Under the pieces are notes generated by a model. The model searched no databases, was not told the DNA's origin, and saw only the letters and a program-made list of their open reading frames with translations. From Gautieria morchelliformis (Eukaryota > Basidiomycota > Agaricomycetes > Gomphales > Gomphaceae), in NCBI GenBank assembly GCA_015179125.1, contig WHVA01000359.1, positions 55,781 to 119,780 of the forward strand: a stretch of DNA of 64,000 bases, in the 5' to 3' direction. Numbering within the stretch: position 1 is the stretch's first letter; every line of letters begins with the position of its first letter. This document shows positions 42,340-53,852 of this stretch, piece after piece. A program made the translations under genes and the position numbers.

Positions 42340-43920
42340 TGTTCCAGAAGAGAGTGTAATCAAGAGGAGGTTCCCATACAGCACACCCGCTCCCTACTTG
42401 AGGAAGGAGACAGGACCTTTGTCATCTTTGTGAATGAGAGTCCTGAAATGATTGGCGCAGGCGGACTGTCTCCCAACAGCTTGCTGAACGGGCCAGCAAG
42501 TCTGCACCAGTCAGATCCTTCGAGGACCTTGTCCCAAACCATACCAGGAGTTCAAGGATGTGTTTTCTAAGGAGTCATTTGACCAACTGCCTCCTCGAAA
42601 GCCCTGGGACCATGCAATTGAGCTCACTCCAGGTGCACAACCCTTCAGCACAAAGGTTTACCCAATGTCACCGGTTGAGCAAAGGGAACTGGATAACTTC
42701 CTTGAGGAGAACCTGAAGAGCCATCGTATCCGTCCTCCAAGTCACCTATGGCATCTCCAGTCTTCTTTGTGAAGAAAAAGGACGGCAGTCTTAGATTTGT
42801 GCAAGACTACCGGAAAGCTCAATGATATAACAATCAAGAATGCCTATCCTTTGCCCCTTGTTCCAGACATCATGAATAAGATTGCTGCTGGAAGGGCTAA
42901 ATACTTCACAAAGCTTGACATTCCTGGGGATATAATAATGTACGCATAAAAGAGGGAGATGAGTGGAAGGCAGCCTTTCGGACAAATAGGGGCCTGTATG
43001 AACCTCTAGTCATGTTCTTTGGACTCACGAACAGCCCAGCAACCTTCCAGACGATGATGAATGACATCTTCAAGAGTCTCATCGATGAAGGGTTGTGGTG
43101 GTGTTCATGGACGACATTCTCATCTTCACAGAGTCGCTTGAAGAACATCGTAGGATTGTACGACGTGTCCTTGAAATCCTCCGGGCCAACAACCTGTACC
43201 TCAAACCTGAAAAATGCCTATTTGAGCAACTAGAGGTGGAGTATCTCGGCCTCATCCTCTCTCAAGGACAGGTTGCCATGGACCCAGTCAAGGTTGCAGG
43301 GGTGCGGGACTGGCCAATACCACGTAACGTCACTGAAGTCAAATCATTCCTTGGTTTCATCAACTTCTACCGTAGATTTGTGGAAGACTTCTCACACATT
43401 GCAAAGCCCCTCAACCAGTTGACAAAACAGGATGCCCAATGGTCTTGGGATCCAAATGGCCCAGAGCAATGTCCTTCGACAAGCTCAAACTCCTCATCAC
43501 CTCAACACCGATCCTTGTCCTCCCTGATCAAGACAAACATTTCCGTCTTGAAACAGATGCCTCAGCCTATGCCACAGGAGCAGTACTGTCCCAGCTATGT
43601 GATGATGGCAAATGGCGGCCTGTGGGGTTTGTCTCCAAAAGCCTCAATGATGCTGAACGCAACTATGCCATCCATGACAAGGAGCTTCTTTCTGTGATTC
43701 GGGGATTAGAGGAATGGCGCCACATTTAGAGGGAACGAAGCACAAGATTGAGATTCTCAATGACCATCAGAATCTCACCTACTTCCGCACTGCACAAAAC
43801 CTGAACCGTCGTCAAGCACGCTGGTCACTCTACCTCTCTCGCTTTGATTTTGAGCTGATCCATCGTCCTGGTCGTCATTCAGCCAAGCCTGATGCACTCT
43901 CACGACCGTGGATCATAAGC
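42340..43920 (+). pseudogene. Gypsy-A reverse transcriptase and RNase H
   Basis: Segments in shifting frames: S-P-V-E-Q-R-E-L-D-N-F (about 42670), [20 protein letters not shown] (43012), [10 protein letters not shown] as the RT active site (about 43100), and F-L-G-F-I-N-F-Y-R-R-F. RNase H follows with E-T-D-A-S-A-Y-A-T-G-A-V and Q-N-L-T-Y-F. At least five single-base shifts are needed to join them, so the polyprotein is not functional here. Confidence 0.85.
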
Positions 43921-45480
43921 GGGGGGAGGAAGACAACCAAAATCAAGTCTTACTTCCCTGACTTGTTCCACATCAAGGCGAATCCCCCAGAGGCTGGTGC
44001 GCAGTTAGTCCCAGGTGAAGGTGATGCTTTCCTCAATCGAGTAAGGAACTGTGTAGACCGGGATGAAAAGGTTGTCAAGGCTCTCAAAGAACTGGGCTCC
44101 TCTGGAAATTTACGAGGAGAAGAGTGGTCTGAACAGGATGGGCTTGTCCTCTATCACAACAAAGTGTACGTGCCGCTTGATGCAAAACTACGACATGACA
44201 TAGTGAAAGCGCACCATGACATGCCTCTCACCGGTCACCCTGGTGTTGGAGAACCACTGAACTAGTTGCTCGGAGTTACTGGTGGCCTGGGATGGGACGT
44301 TACATTGCAAAATATGTGAAGGCCTGTGACCTGTGCAACCGGACAAAAACCTTCCCTGCTTCTCCCATTGGCAAGCTTCTACCAAACCGTATCCCAGACC
44401 GTAGATGCAGGTTATGTCTGTTGACTTGATTGTAGAACTGCCTACCAGTCATGGCTATGATGCTCTCCTTGTTGTTGTCGATCGCCTCTCAAAGCGTGCA
44501 CATGTCATTCCCACCACTTCAGATGTAACTTCAGTGGGAGTTGCCCGACTCTTCCGTGATCATGTTTGGAAACTTCATGGGCTCCCTGAAGAAATCATCA
44601 GTGATCGAGGCACACAGTTCATCTCCCAGTTCATGCGTGAACTGAACAAACTTCTTGGTGTCAAAGTCGCTGCCTCTACTGCTTATCACCCCCAAACTGA
44701 TGGACAGACTGAAAGGGTTAATCAGGAGATTGAGCAATACCTTCGACTATTCATCAACCAGCGTCAGGATGATTGGTTTGAATGGATATCCTTGGCCGAG
44801 TTTGCCTATAACAACCGAATCCATGCCTCAACCCAGACTACACCCTTCATGTTGGACAGTGGCCAACATCCAAGGCTGGGACTGGAACCAGTCTGGGAAA
44901 CTCGACTCGAGGCCCTGGATGAGTTCACAACGCGGATGGAAGCGGCCACGAGAGAAGCTCGTTCAGCCCTGTCCAAGGCAGCAGAGGACATGGCACGCTT
45001 CTATGACGTGCACCATAAGGCAGCCCCAGTTTATAAGCTTGGTGACAAGGTCTGGCTCAATGCACAAAACATCACAACCACTTGCCCAATGAAGAAGCTA
45101 GACCACAAGTGGCTAGGTCCCTACACGGTTAATAAGGTGGTCTCACGAAATGCCTATGGTCTAAATCTTCCTGCATCCTTTGGTCGCACACATCCAGTGT
45201 TCTCTGTCGTCCTGCTTCGGCCATATGAAGATGACCCAATTCTTGAACGTCATGCCCCTCCACCACCCCCCCCTGTCATATAGGATGGGGCCGAAGAATA
45301 TGAAGTTGAAAGGATTCTAGACAGCAGGATGTTCCGTGGAAGGTTGGAGTATCTCGTGCGCTGGAAGGGCTATGGAGCTGCCGACGATCTCTGGCTACCA
45401 GCAAAAGATGTCTCTGGGGCAAAGCGACTCATTAAGGAATTTCACCGGCAGAACCCAGAGGCACCTCAGCGTATCTCAGC
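43921..45480 (+). pseudogene. Gypsy-A integrase and chromodomain
   Basis: The zinc-binding part (H-H-D-M-P-L-T-G-H-P-G and C-D-L-C-N) is broken by a stop near 44264. The core (44405-45283) is open and keeps all catalytic residues: S-V-D-L-I-V-E-L-P, S-D-R-G-T-Q-F and G-Q-T-E-R-V-N. A stop at about 45281 precedes the chromodomain frame (45329 on), with L-E-Y-L-V-R-W-K-G-Y-G intact. It is closest to Gypsy-D among the elements here. Confidence 0.87.
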
Positions 45481-45714
45481 AGCCACATACATGTCCCTCC
45501 CTTTCCAGAGATTTCAGAACTTCACAGAACCTTCCAGGCAAACTCTCTTCGACTGGACAGCAGGCAGGGCTTCTACTCATAATGTCAAGGGTCCGGACCC
45601 CAAAGATAAGCGATATCGGCCTCCACCTAACCAATTCATTCCGATAAGCTATATATCCCTCTCCACCTGTGACCGCTCGCTTCCACTGCATCGACCCCAC
45701 CACATCCATCAACC

Positions 45715-46311
45715 ATGTCCTCGCCCGCCATTGAGCTTGTTGCCTTCCCCAGCTTCACCCAAAACCTCTCCGACCTGCCAAACATGTCACGTGTCGATCC
45801 CACCCTCCTGCACTTCTCCGGCTTCTCGTCATCCAGAGCAGCCAGTGAAGCCAAGCTACAAAGGATGCTTGACTGCCGTGATCTCGACATCGCATGGTCT
45901 TCAAAGTGGTCCGTCAGCTCTGAGGACCTCACACCAGCGAAGAGTCAGGCGCCCACTCGCCCTGCACTCGCATTCCTCAGACCCCGACACAGACGAGAGA
46001 ACACGTACTACATCGGCGACCCTGTCTTCCTCAACGATGGAACCCCCCCGTGTGGAACCCCCTACACTTTCGAAGGCTGGGTGGGGCGACGTTTCCGTAA
46101 CATGGCAGGAGAGCGAATACGTCGAGCAAGGTTCCGAGGGCCGCACTTGCCCATGGACCCCAATCCCCCTGAGCTCATCATTGACCTGCGTTACCAGGAA
46201 GGGAAGGGTCAGGAGAGATGGTGGTCCCGCCTGTGGCATACTTGGAAACGATGTCTCGGTGGATGTTGGGGGCTAGGTGGCAGCTGTGCTTGTCGGGACG
46301 ACAAGCATTGA
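45715..46311 (+). CDS. Extra sense ORF of Gypsy-A (198 aa), unknown function
   Basis: An uninterrupted ORF between chromodomain and 3' LTR, ending 12 bases before the LTR. It is preceded by a TATA-like gctatatatccc (about 45648-45659), a C/T-rich leader and atcaaccATG, a good fungal start context. The protein has a Ser/Leu-rich N-terminal half. A central block R-R-E-N-T-Y-Y-I-G-D-P-V-F-L-N-D-G-T-P-P-C-G-T-P-Y-style sequence runs into F-E-G-W-V-G-R-R-F. The C-terminus is rich in Trp, Gly and Cys (W-W-S-R-L-W-H-T-W-K-R-C, then C-W-G-L-G-G-S-C-A-C). I recognise no domain. The sister family Gypsy-D lacks it. All pol frames around it are broken while this one is open, which hints at recent expression or chance. 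Confidence 0.55.
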   Translation: MSSPAIELVAFPSFTQNLSDLPNMSRVDPTLLHFSGFSSSRAASEAKLQRMLDCRDLDIAWSSKWSVSSEDLTPAKSQAPTRPALAFLRPRHRRENTYYIGDPVFLNDGTPPCGTPYTFEGWVGRRFRNMAGERIRRARFRGPHLPMDPNPPELIIDLRYQEGKGQERWWSRLWHTWKRCLGGCWGLGGSCACRDDKH

Positions 46312-46322
46312 GAGGGGGGTGA

Positions 46323-46714
46323 TGTCAGGGTTCACGCGTTTCCTTCCACAAGTTTCTATTTCCTTCCATGAGTTTCCGTCACCTTCCATCAGTTTCCATA
46401 ACCTTCCGTCACCTTCTGTCACATGTCACTTTCTGTCACATGTCACTTTCCGTCACTTTCCGTAACCTTCTACAAGTTTCCATCTCCCCTATTATGTAAG
46501 CCTTGCCAGCGCTATAAGACTGTAGCCCGTGTGGTGGCGTTTCCTCAGCTTGATCTCTGAGGATACCCACTACACAGGCAAGTCCCCATGTATCTATCGT
46601 TGGTAGAGTTATAAACTGAGGATACCCACTACACAGTTGGTCATTGTCCTAGTATCGGCTCTTATCTCCTTGAGTATCTTTGGTTGTGGCTTCGTCATTA
46701 GTGTTGCCCTCACA
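46323..46714 (+). repeat. Gypsy-A 3' LTR (392 bp)
   Basis: Matches 40162-40554, with a few unit differences in the ttccgtcac minisatellite. Confidence 0.9.
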
Positions 46715-46717
46715 GTA

Positions 46718-47690
46718 GATCATGACCAAGTTGGACTTTGATGGCATGATCGAGCCAGCGCCTAATCTCCAAATAGGTATTGAATGTGTCGGCGAACTGC
46801 TCGTGGAGGGAGGGACTATAATTGATCTTTTTTTGATTAGTATAGCTAGAAAACCTAGGTGATTTACTTACATTTGACAGGTCACACAAGACCTCAATCC
46901 ATTGTTGGATACTAAATTGAAGACACCTTAGACGGCACTGCCGGTATAGCTGAAGCATGGGTATCGGGAATGCAATTTCAGGTGCCACAGGGGATGCACC
47001 AAGAAGACCATGTAGAAGCAGGGTTTGATTTATATATTTGTGTTGCAGATGCTGGGGTAAAGCTCTCTCTGGCTCATAGCCATTGATACTTAAAACTCAA
47101 ATATAGAAGTATACCGGGTTGTCAGGTATCTTGGTTGGACTGGAGGTGTACTTATATTGCATATATGCCTCCAACAAGGCAGGCATTTGAGCTACCCATG
47201 CTTTCCAGCAGTTGTCAAGCCTGGTCTGTCTATCACAATGGTGGGATCTTCGTTGCTGAGGTATCATTACTCTAATTTTCCAGCCCATAATGTAATTCAC
47301 TTACCCGTTCAATAAGTCTCGTGCCATGTCAATGAACTCAAAGTATTCTCCTCCTTCATGACTAGGGTCAACCAATCCTTCTCTACCTGGAAGGTTGGGG
47401 TTCATGGGTACATCCTCCCATTCATGCTCCCATGTGTCAGCTATCATCTGTTCATCGAGTCCGTTCGTGTTTCCTGTTTCCAAAGCCACACGGATAGCCA
47501 CCCAGCAAGTACTCTCTGTCAAAGCTAAGTGGTTGTGTTAACATTGAGAATTAGGAAGACATTGATATTAATACCTGAAAACTCCGCATGTCGAAGTTTA
47601 CCGTCAATTTCCCGTTGAGCCACAAGCTTAGGCGGATGCTCACAACTTTTTATTACCTGTAGCTTCACCCATTTTATTCTCAGATTATAG
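46718..47690 (-). pseudogene. KDZ-family transposase, 5' part (truncated by Gypsy-A)
   Basis: Minus-strand exons with GT..AG introns encode W-E-H-E-W-E-D-V-P-M, then R-Q-T-R-L-D-N-C-W-K-A-W-V-A-Q-M-P-A-L and A-P-E-I-A-F-P-I-P-M-L-Q-L-Y-R-Q-C-R-L-R. After an intron ending at about 46808 comes Y-L-E-I-R-R-W-L-D-H-A-I. This order matches the region before and at the start of the cysteine-cluster domain of KDZ (Kyakuja-Dileera-Zisupton) transposases, which are abundant in mushrooms. One in-frame TGA (after Y-F-Y-I) separates two blocks. The catalytic part is missing because Gypsy-A sequence begins at 46714. Confidence 0.6.
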
Positions 47691-50379
47691 AAAAGAAGAG
47701 GATGAAAGTACATGCCAATCTTATTGTTGGGATATAAATAAATTTTATTTTGTCCCTCCCCGAGCGGCAGCTCCGCTGACGAGAACGCCTCTTCTTATTT
47801 TTTCTACCCACTTTTAATATACACTATATCATTATAACTATTCATATATATTACAAATATCTAGACAACTACTATTACTCCATATTGTAGTCTAATACTC
47901 TCTCATATGTATATATATCTTCAAGATGTTTAAATATATACAGAATCATCTAATAACATCTATTATTCTCCTTATAAATACTACTATATATTCCTTTATG
48001 TTGTTCTTAATACTCTTATAATGTATATTATATACTCATATATGCTGTACCACATGACCATTATGATTATCCTCCTTAGAGTTGGGAATGTGTGTGCAGC
48101 TAGGAGGGCAGTCTTCGGCTACATCAGAGGGGGAGTGCCTGTGCCTGCCAAGGTGTTGGATTCCAACACCTTTGCTACCACCGGTATTGATGCATTGGAT
48201 AGCAGCAGAACGCCATGACATGGATGGTGGAAGGGGCAGCATGGCCATCACGTGATTTTTGATACACGCCTCAACAATGAGGATGGCATGTTCCTGCCAT
48301 GCACACGATGAGGCTGATCGCACATTTGAACATGCCTGAATTTTCTGATAATTGTACAATTTTATTTGGTACATAAATAATTTTATTAAAGTTGGTGTTG
48401 TGCTCACCACCCCCAATGACGAGCACCGGCTCCGAGGGACGTGACACAAAGCCTGATCGCATATTTGAACACTCCTGAATTTTCTGATATTTGTACAACT
48501 TTATTTGGTACATAAATAATTTTATACAAGTTGGTGTCGTGCTCACCAACGACGATGACAAGCACCAGCTCCAAGGGATGTCTGGCTGACGGCGAGGTCG
48601 AGTTCCCGCGGTTGAGGCCGGATGACGCCCGGTGACCCATCGTCCATACATGACATGGACACACAAGTCACCCCTGCTACTCGAGACATACCCAGTGGAA
48701 TAGGCCGCAGCATAGCCCTATCACCAATAATAATCCAGTTAGCCCCTGACCACACATGTGGGGTCGCGGCTAACAGGATTACAAATAGGTGCTATAAAGG
48801 TGGCAACAAAGGGGTAGTTCAAGCGTTTTGGGTGGATGGTACCGGCGGCTTACCAATTGCTCTCTGCCGGCTTTGCCCCAAGTGTACCTGTCACACAGAT
48901 AAATTTGGACAGTACAGAAAAAGGCAATAATAGGCACACTATATACTTATAAGTATCTCTACAGTACACTGCAAACTTGTTACCTGATGTACATCTTCAA
49001 ATATATTCACTCCTGTAGAAAATTTCAAAGATTGTGACAAAGGAAAATAAGGCATTGTGCTTATGTAAATAACTCCTATCCCTTTTCATGATGGACTGTG
49101 TAGAAATTATGGTTACATTGGCATTGTACAGTATGTTGGTTTACTGGGTTGATGAATCCTTTTTGCCAATGGTTGTTCAGCCTTCGAGCTCATGCAGCAG
49201 AAACACTTACAGTTATACTGAAAACTATGATCAACTATCTTATGTAAGGGTGATGCACGCACTTGTCACCTTGAGTCCACCAGTTTGCGCTTACTAGTGG
49301 CTGGCGTCGCCGGCGTGGCCATTGTCGAAGATGTTCAAGATATTTGGCCAGGCTCTGTTTTATTTATTTTTATTTTTAGATCAATTATGTACACCAAAAC
49401 TGCCTGAGAGTGTTTTGTCTTGTCAAAGGAGTTACCAACCAAGGGCCACGCTGACTTTGCCGGCATGGCCCTTGGTCGAGGACATCGGAATAGAATGGTT
49501 TATTTTGTCATACAGTATAGTACAAGAATCTGTGTGTGAAATTGGTTACTCACCGACAAACAACTTTCAATCAAATTAGTATCTGTTCCAATGAGGGAAA
49601 CGATGAAAGAAATAAAATAAAATAAGTCTGCGCTACACAGTGAGGGGTGGAATGACGTCATACGACTAGATTACCCCTTCATTGTCACTTCCACGATGGA
49701 AATATTCCGGTACAGTAAATATTGTATGTGAGATGAGGAGTACAGAGGGTAAAATCGGACAGTCCGGTGCATGGCTACATAAAACGTCATATATGACAAC
49801 AACAGCCCAAAACCAAATGCAGGCACCGATAATATACAAAACCGAAAAGGCATCGACCTGCGACAAAGCTTATTATAAAATACATAAAATTTACCACAAA
49901 GAGGGATTTCCATATTACAAAATACTTAGACATTACCCTGTTTGGATGAAAAGCTCCCATACATATCATCAAATACACAGAAACATCATGTCAGATCTAT
50001 ATTTCTGGACCTTAGAGAGCCCTTGTCTTCAACAAGGGAACAAAGGCTGTTGCAGGTGGGTGCAGGTGGTGTGACAGATGTGCTGGCTGCCGAATGCCGA
50101 ACCAGCAGCTTTGGGTGCTTGTGACCAGTAGCAGTCGCTGCTAGAAGCTACCCTCAGGGCAGCTTTTCCAGCAAGCAGCTTGTAGCAGCGACAAGCGACT
50201 TCTCAGCTCAGGACTGAACGCCCCTATTGAGTCAACCCACAATAAAAGAATGAGTAAGTACTGAATATTGGCATTGCAAGTATCACTTTGCTTAGATTTG
50301 ATATACCAGTGGGAGAACAACATGTGACATTCAATCGTGGCGCCTGCCAGCCTATATCAATAGTCTCAGGGCTTGACCA
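47691..50379. other. Mostly non-coding, AT-rich stretch
   Basis: 47745-48060 is strongly AT-rich (tatata runs). 48060-49600 has only short frames. No domain or splice-consistent gene was recognised on either strand. It holds the tandem duplication listed separately. Parts may be the body of the KDZ or Helitron element. Confidence 0.45.
48303..48590. repeat. Two diverged tandem copies of about 140 bp
   Basis: 48310-48445 and 48455-48585 share gatcgca(c/t)atttgaaca, cctgaattttctgata, ttatttggtacataaataattttat and gttggtgt(t/c)gtgctcacca. The match is about 85 percent by eye. Confidence 0.75.
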
Positions 50380-50380
50380 G

Positions 50381-50660
50381 TCATCCGTTCATGTCCACCG
50401 CCAGGAGCAGATTGACGATGTGGGTCCCCTTTTTTATCATTGAGCTGAGCTGGTCTTCGGATGCAGGGTCCACAGGCCAGTTCTCGATCAAAAAGTCAGT
50501 ATCCGGAACTGCAATGTATTAAGAAGTGCACACAAAGCTGACATTACTGGCGCAACTTACCATAGTGAGATAGATCCTCTTCCATTCTAATGATGACATT
50601 TAAGCCATCACTTAGGACCAAACATAAGCTTTATACCTTCAAAAATCTCCTGCAGGTTGG
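50381..50660 (-). pseudogene. Possible 3' end of a spliced gene, unknown
   Basis: On the minus strand a short exon (about 50566-50591, M-E-E-D-L-S-H-Y) joins through a GTAAGT..CAG intron to 50381-50508. The phases are consistent (V-P-D-T-D-F-L-I-E-N-W-P-V-D-P, ending L-A-V-D-M-N-G-stop). A further upstream exon is possible near 50640. The acidic, non-repetitive composition looks like protein. I do not recognise the family, and it may be only a remnant. Confidence 0.35.
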
Positions 50661-51428
50661 TCAGGAAGGTTGAATAAAAGGCCAAAAAGAGAAAAAGAGC
50701 AATTACAGTAAAGAAAGTATGAACAAGCCTCATCAAGGTTCAATCCTTATTGGCAAAAAGGGCTTGGCGACGACTCGTATGACAGATCTGGTCTTCTAGG
50801 GAGGATGTTTATAAATGTCATATATATGTATATATAGCTTAGCTCATCTATATCTCATAAAATATATCACAATTGAGGCAGTTGCCAGCACCTGTAAGAC
50901 ATGCTTAATCCTAGCCCTAAAGTTCTTTCTCACAGTCTGCTGCTCCCCCAGGAAAGGGTGTATACCCCATTGTCTAAACATCAATAGTTACATATCTTTG
51001 TACTATACATGCATATTATTTTAAACATACCTTCAAATCAGATCTCTCAACCATATATAATAATATAGTACAGGTATTGTCCATACTTGCTTCTATATTC
51101 TGTGATTGTACATCTAACATGTTTCATATATACTTCTAACATGTACTCATATAGTCCATACTCGCCTCTACATTCTATCATCATATATGTAACAAGCGTC
51201 ATATATACTTTTAATATATAGTCATCCACATCCTCTCTGAAATTGCTCTGTTATCTCAATACACACCATGCTTTAGCACATACAACCATATTTTTAAAAT
51301 ATCAGAACATTCAAAAAAATTTAGGATATCCACAATATACAAGTTGCTCAAAATGATGGATTATGAATTTGGTTAGGGTTGATATTTTAAAAGATATCTA
51401 ATATATCCTAGAAGAATGTACATTGTTG
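50661..51428. other. AT-rich non-coding stretch
   Basis: Includes imperfect repeats of catgtttcatatatacttcta type (51110-51230). No gene was seen. Confidence 0.4.
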
Positions 51429-51839
51429 TCAATGTGAACATCCTCCTAGCCAGCGAAATCCCTTGATGACATGATGGAAATCGCCCTTCCATGGTTCCAT
51501 TCGTGGTTCACATATAATGAACGAGCCTTTGACTTTACTCAGGGAAGGGACAGTTCCATCAGCAAACGGCTTCCCCGTATAACCACCATTGGCGTCCATC
51601 CAAAAGTCACTTGTAGAAATTTCAGCAACAAAACACAATTCAATCTCCACGGGGGTTTCGACGACAGTGGTGCTGCTCAACTTGGTGATTGCCCTATCCT
51701 CAGACCCCATATGGTCCCATGCAATGACATGCAAGAGGGATATCGTGGAGGTTCCAAGGTATCGCTTGGAGTCAACAAGGTCCTTTTGCAGCAGTTCAAA
51801 TTCTGCAATATCTGCTGCAACATCACTGAGGGAAGACAT
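51429..51839 (-). CDS. Hypothetical protein (136 aa)
   Basis: An ORF from an ATG at 51839 to TGA at 51429. It opens with an acidic helix (S-D-V-A-A-D-I-A-E-F-E-L-L-Q-K-D-L-V-D-S), followed by a mixed alpha/beta-like composition. No recognised domain, no signal peptide, no visible introns. It lies just upstream of the Helitron N-terminal gene and on the opposite strand. It could be a Helitron passenger, a host remnant or a chance ORF. The overlapping plus-strand frames are poorer. Confidence 0.35.
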   Translation of the reverse strand: MSSLSDVAADIAEFELLQKDLVDSKRYLGTSTISLLHVIAWDHMGSEDRAITKLSSTTVVETPVEIELCFVAEISTSDFWMDANGGYTGKPFADGTVPSLSKVKGSFIICEPRMEPWKGDFHHVIKGFRWLGGCSH

Positions 51840-52135
51840 TGCAGCTGACCACGGTGGGGTTTTAGGTTATGTAGGGTTAGTATCTGGGGGGGGAGGAGTA
51901 CACATGTGTGAATGAGAAGGAGCCATGTCAGCGAAGCAAAGATGAAAAACGAGAAAGTGGTGGTGGGTTAATGTATGATAACTGAAGAATGGAACATTTG
52001 TTAGTCTTTCTTTTATATGATGGCGGCCCAGCGGTAAAACGCATGGACCAAGAGACAGCCGAGAAACAGCGCAAATGGGTTGTATGATGGAGTAAATTAC
52101 TCTGCTTTGCCTCTGCAAAACACAGGATATCATTT

Positions 52136-53850
52136 ATGGACTTTAACACATCCATCCTTAGCAAGGAAGGGAGCATCAGTGCGCTCCCTGATATGCATTT
52201 CAGTCGTGAAGCAAAGCGAACACGCACAGCACTTATCCAGTACGTGCAGACGTTGGGTCCAGAGGACCAGGCACAACTTCAGGCAGCTGTTCATCAGAAA
52301 AGCAAGTGTCATGTGGAGAAAAGGAAAAGGAAGACCACAGCTGACACAGCACACCGCGTGGCCCAGAATCTTGATGAGGTCTTCGATGGACATGCAGAAC
52401 CCAGACACTCGGAATGTTTTCATGTGGCAACACCAGATGAGATTAAAACATGCATACAAGCCTTTCGCATGGCTACTTCAAATCAAGCTGTTGAGCTAGC
52501 CACCTGCACAGTTTGTGCATGCGAGGTTCTAGTTAAGGAAGATGGAGTCCAGCGGGTGCCTCTCCAAAATATTCCAAATTTTCACCGTTTAGTTCCAAAG
52601 GTAGCACATCCAAACCACAAGACATGGAACGGCCGACTTCTCGCCATCAGCACAATCCATGATGAAGAGGACAATGCTATGGGTAGTGTCTGTAGCAGAT
52701 GTTGGAAAAGTCTCAGTTCAACATCAAACAAACCTCCAGATTTGTCACTAGCGAACCAAATGTGGATTGGTCCTGTCCCATGGCAGCTTCAAGTGCTTAC
52801 CTTCTTGGAGCAACTACTCATAGCACTGGTATATCCATGTGTCTTCGTTTTCAAGCTATATCCAAAGAGGTCAAGTGGCCAGCGAGTTGATCCCGATATG
52901 CTACAATGGGGCATGAAAGGAAATGTCAGTTCTTATGAGATGAATATGCCAGAGATGGTAGAGATGATTCAAGGAAACCTAATGCCTCGACCTATACAAA
53001 TTCTTGCATCCCTTGTTGCTGTGACATTCATCAGACACAGCACACTTCCTAGTGCATGGTTAAGGTCTACCTTTCATATACAGCACCACATAGTGTTCAA
53101 AGCTCTAATGTGGCTGAAGGAAAACAACCTGAAGTACTACGGTGAAATAATCATCGATCCTGAGCACATGACCGCATTACCCGAAGATGATGTTCCTTTG
53201 GAGATCATGGCAACCATTCACCAGGAAGATGACGAACACCTCATGGCTCAAGAGAGCGCAGGGTACGTACCATCTCATGAGACAGAGGAAGGTAAGCAAG
53301 TATAACTTCATCTGAACTATCCATAGGATTGAACTTCAGTAAAGGATTTGCACATGAAGATAACACAGACAATGCTGATGCCGATGATGAGCAGACCAAC
53401 CATAACAATCAAAACAGCAATCAGGCCGGTATGTTGATATCAGAAATAGACATACAATAAAAATAGTGACATAAAGCACAGAGCCTGATATAATACCAAT
53501 GCATCACCTTGGTGTCATTGATACCGATCTTAGCAAATTGTCAGCGAATGACTTGATGCTATGGGGATTGACTAATCTCTGGTCCAAGGGTAAGGAAGGT
53601 GGATATGCAGTAAAACATGGCACCAAATTTGTTGGAGATTTCAGCCAAACTCGTTCTGGAGAAACACAAGAGAATACAGGTGGTCATAACCTGTTTGAGA
53701 ACGCGGCTGTTCCCCTATGGTGTAGGGGGCATAGAGGCCAATCGAGAAGTCCCCATGTCATTCAGCAAGCATGTTTGATGGGCACTGCAGTATCACGATC
53801 GTCGTTTCCGTTTGCACCATTCATTTCCATTTTATGCATGTGGAATATTG
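52136..53850 (+). pseudogene. Helitron N-terminal domain (DUF6570-like) and start of Helitron-like N region
   Basis: The first exon runs from the ATG at 52136 to 53291 with no stop, followed by GT..AG introns at 53292-53336 and 53429-53481. It carries C-T-V-C-A-C-E-V and C-S-R-C-W-K-S-L cysteine pairs. Then come the conserved L-A-N-Q-M-W-I-G-P-V-P-W-Q-L-Q and E-Q-L-L-I-A-L-V-Y-P-C blocks, ending E-E-S-A-G-Y-V-P-like sequence. Exon 3 continues P-M-H-H-L-G-V-I-D-T-D and L-F-P-Y-G-V-G-G-I-E. An apparent one-base shift near 53700 and a TGA (Trp position, about 53777) break it. This domain accompanies Agaricomycete Helitron helicases; its exact role is not established. Confidence 0.8.
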
Positions 53851-53852
53851 TA

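Larger units (their letters stand above)
40162..46714 (+). mobile_element. Gypsy-A: chromodomain Ty3/Gypsy element with both LTRs and an extra 3' ORF
   Basis: LTRs lie at 40162-40554 and 46323-46714 (TGTCAGGGTT..CCCTCACA) and are very similar. The purine tract gagaggggggtga precedes the 3' LTR, as in Gypsy-D. The flanks are different loci (Gypsy-B' on the left, KDZ gene on the right) and no target duplication is found. Order: gag, protease, RT, RNase H, integrase, chromodomain, extra ORF. Confidence 0.9.

Noticed and set aside
45329..46276. Continuation of the Gypsy-A chromodomain frame to 46276 as one 315-aa protein
   Set aside because: After about 45650 the frame becomes Pro/Ser/Thr/His low complexity and overlaps the better-supported ORF at 45715-46311 in another frame.
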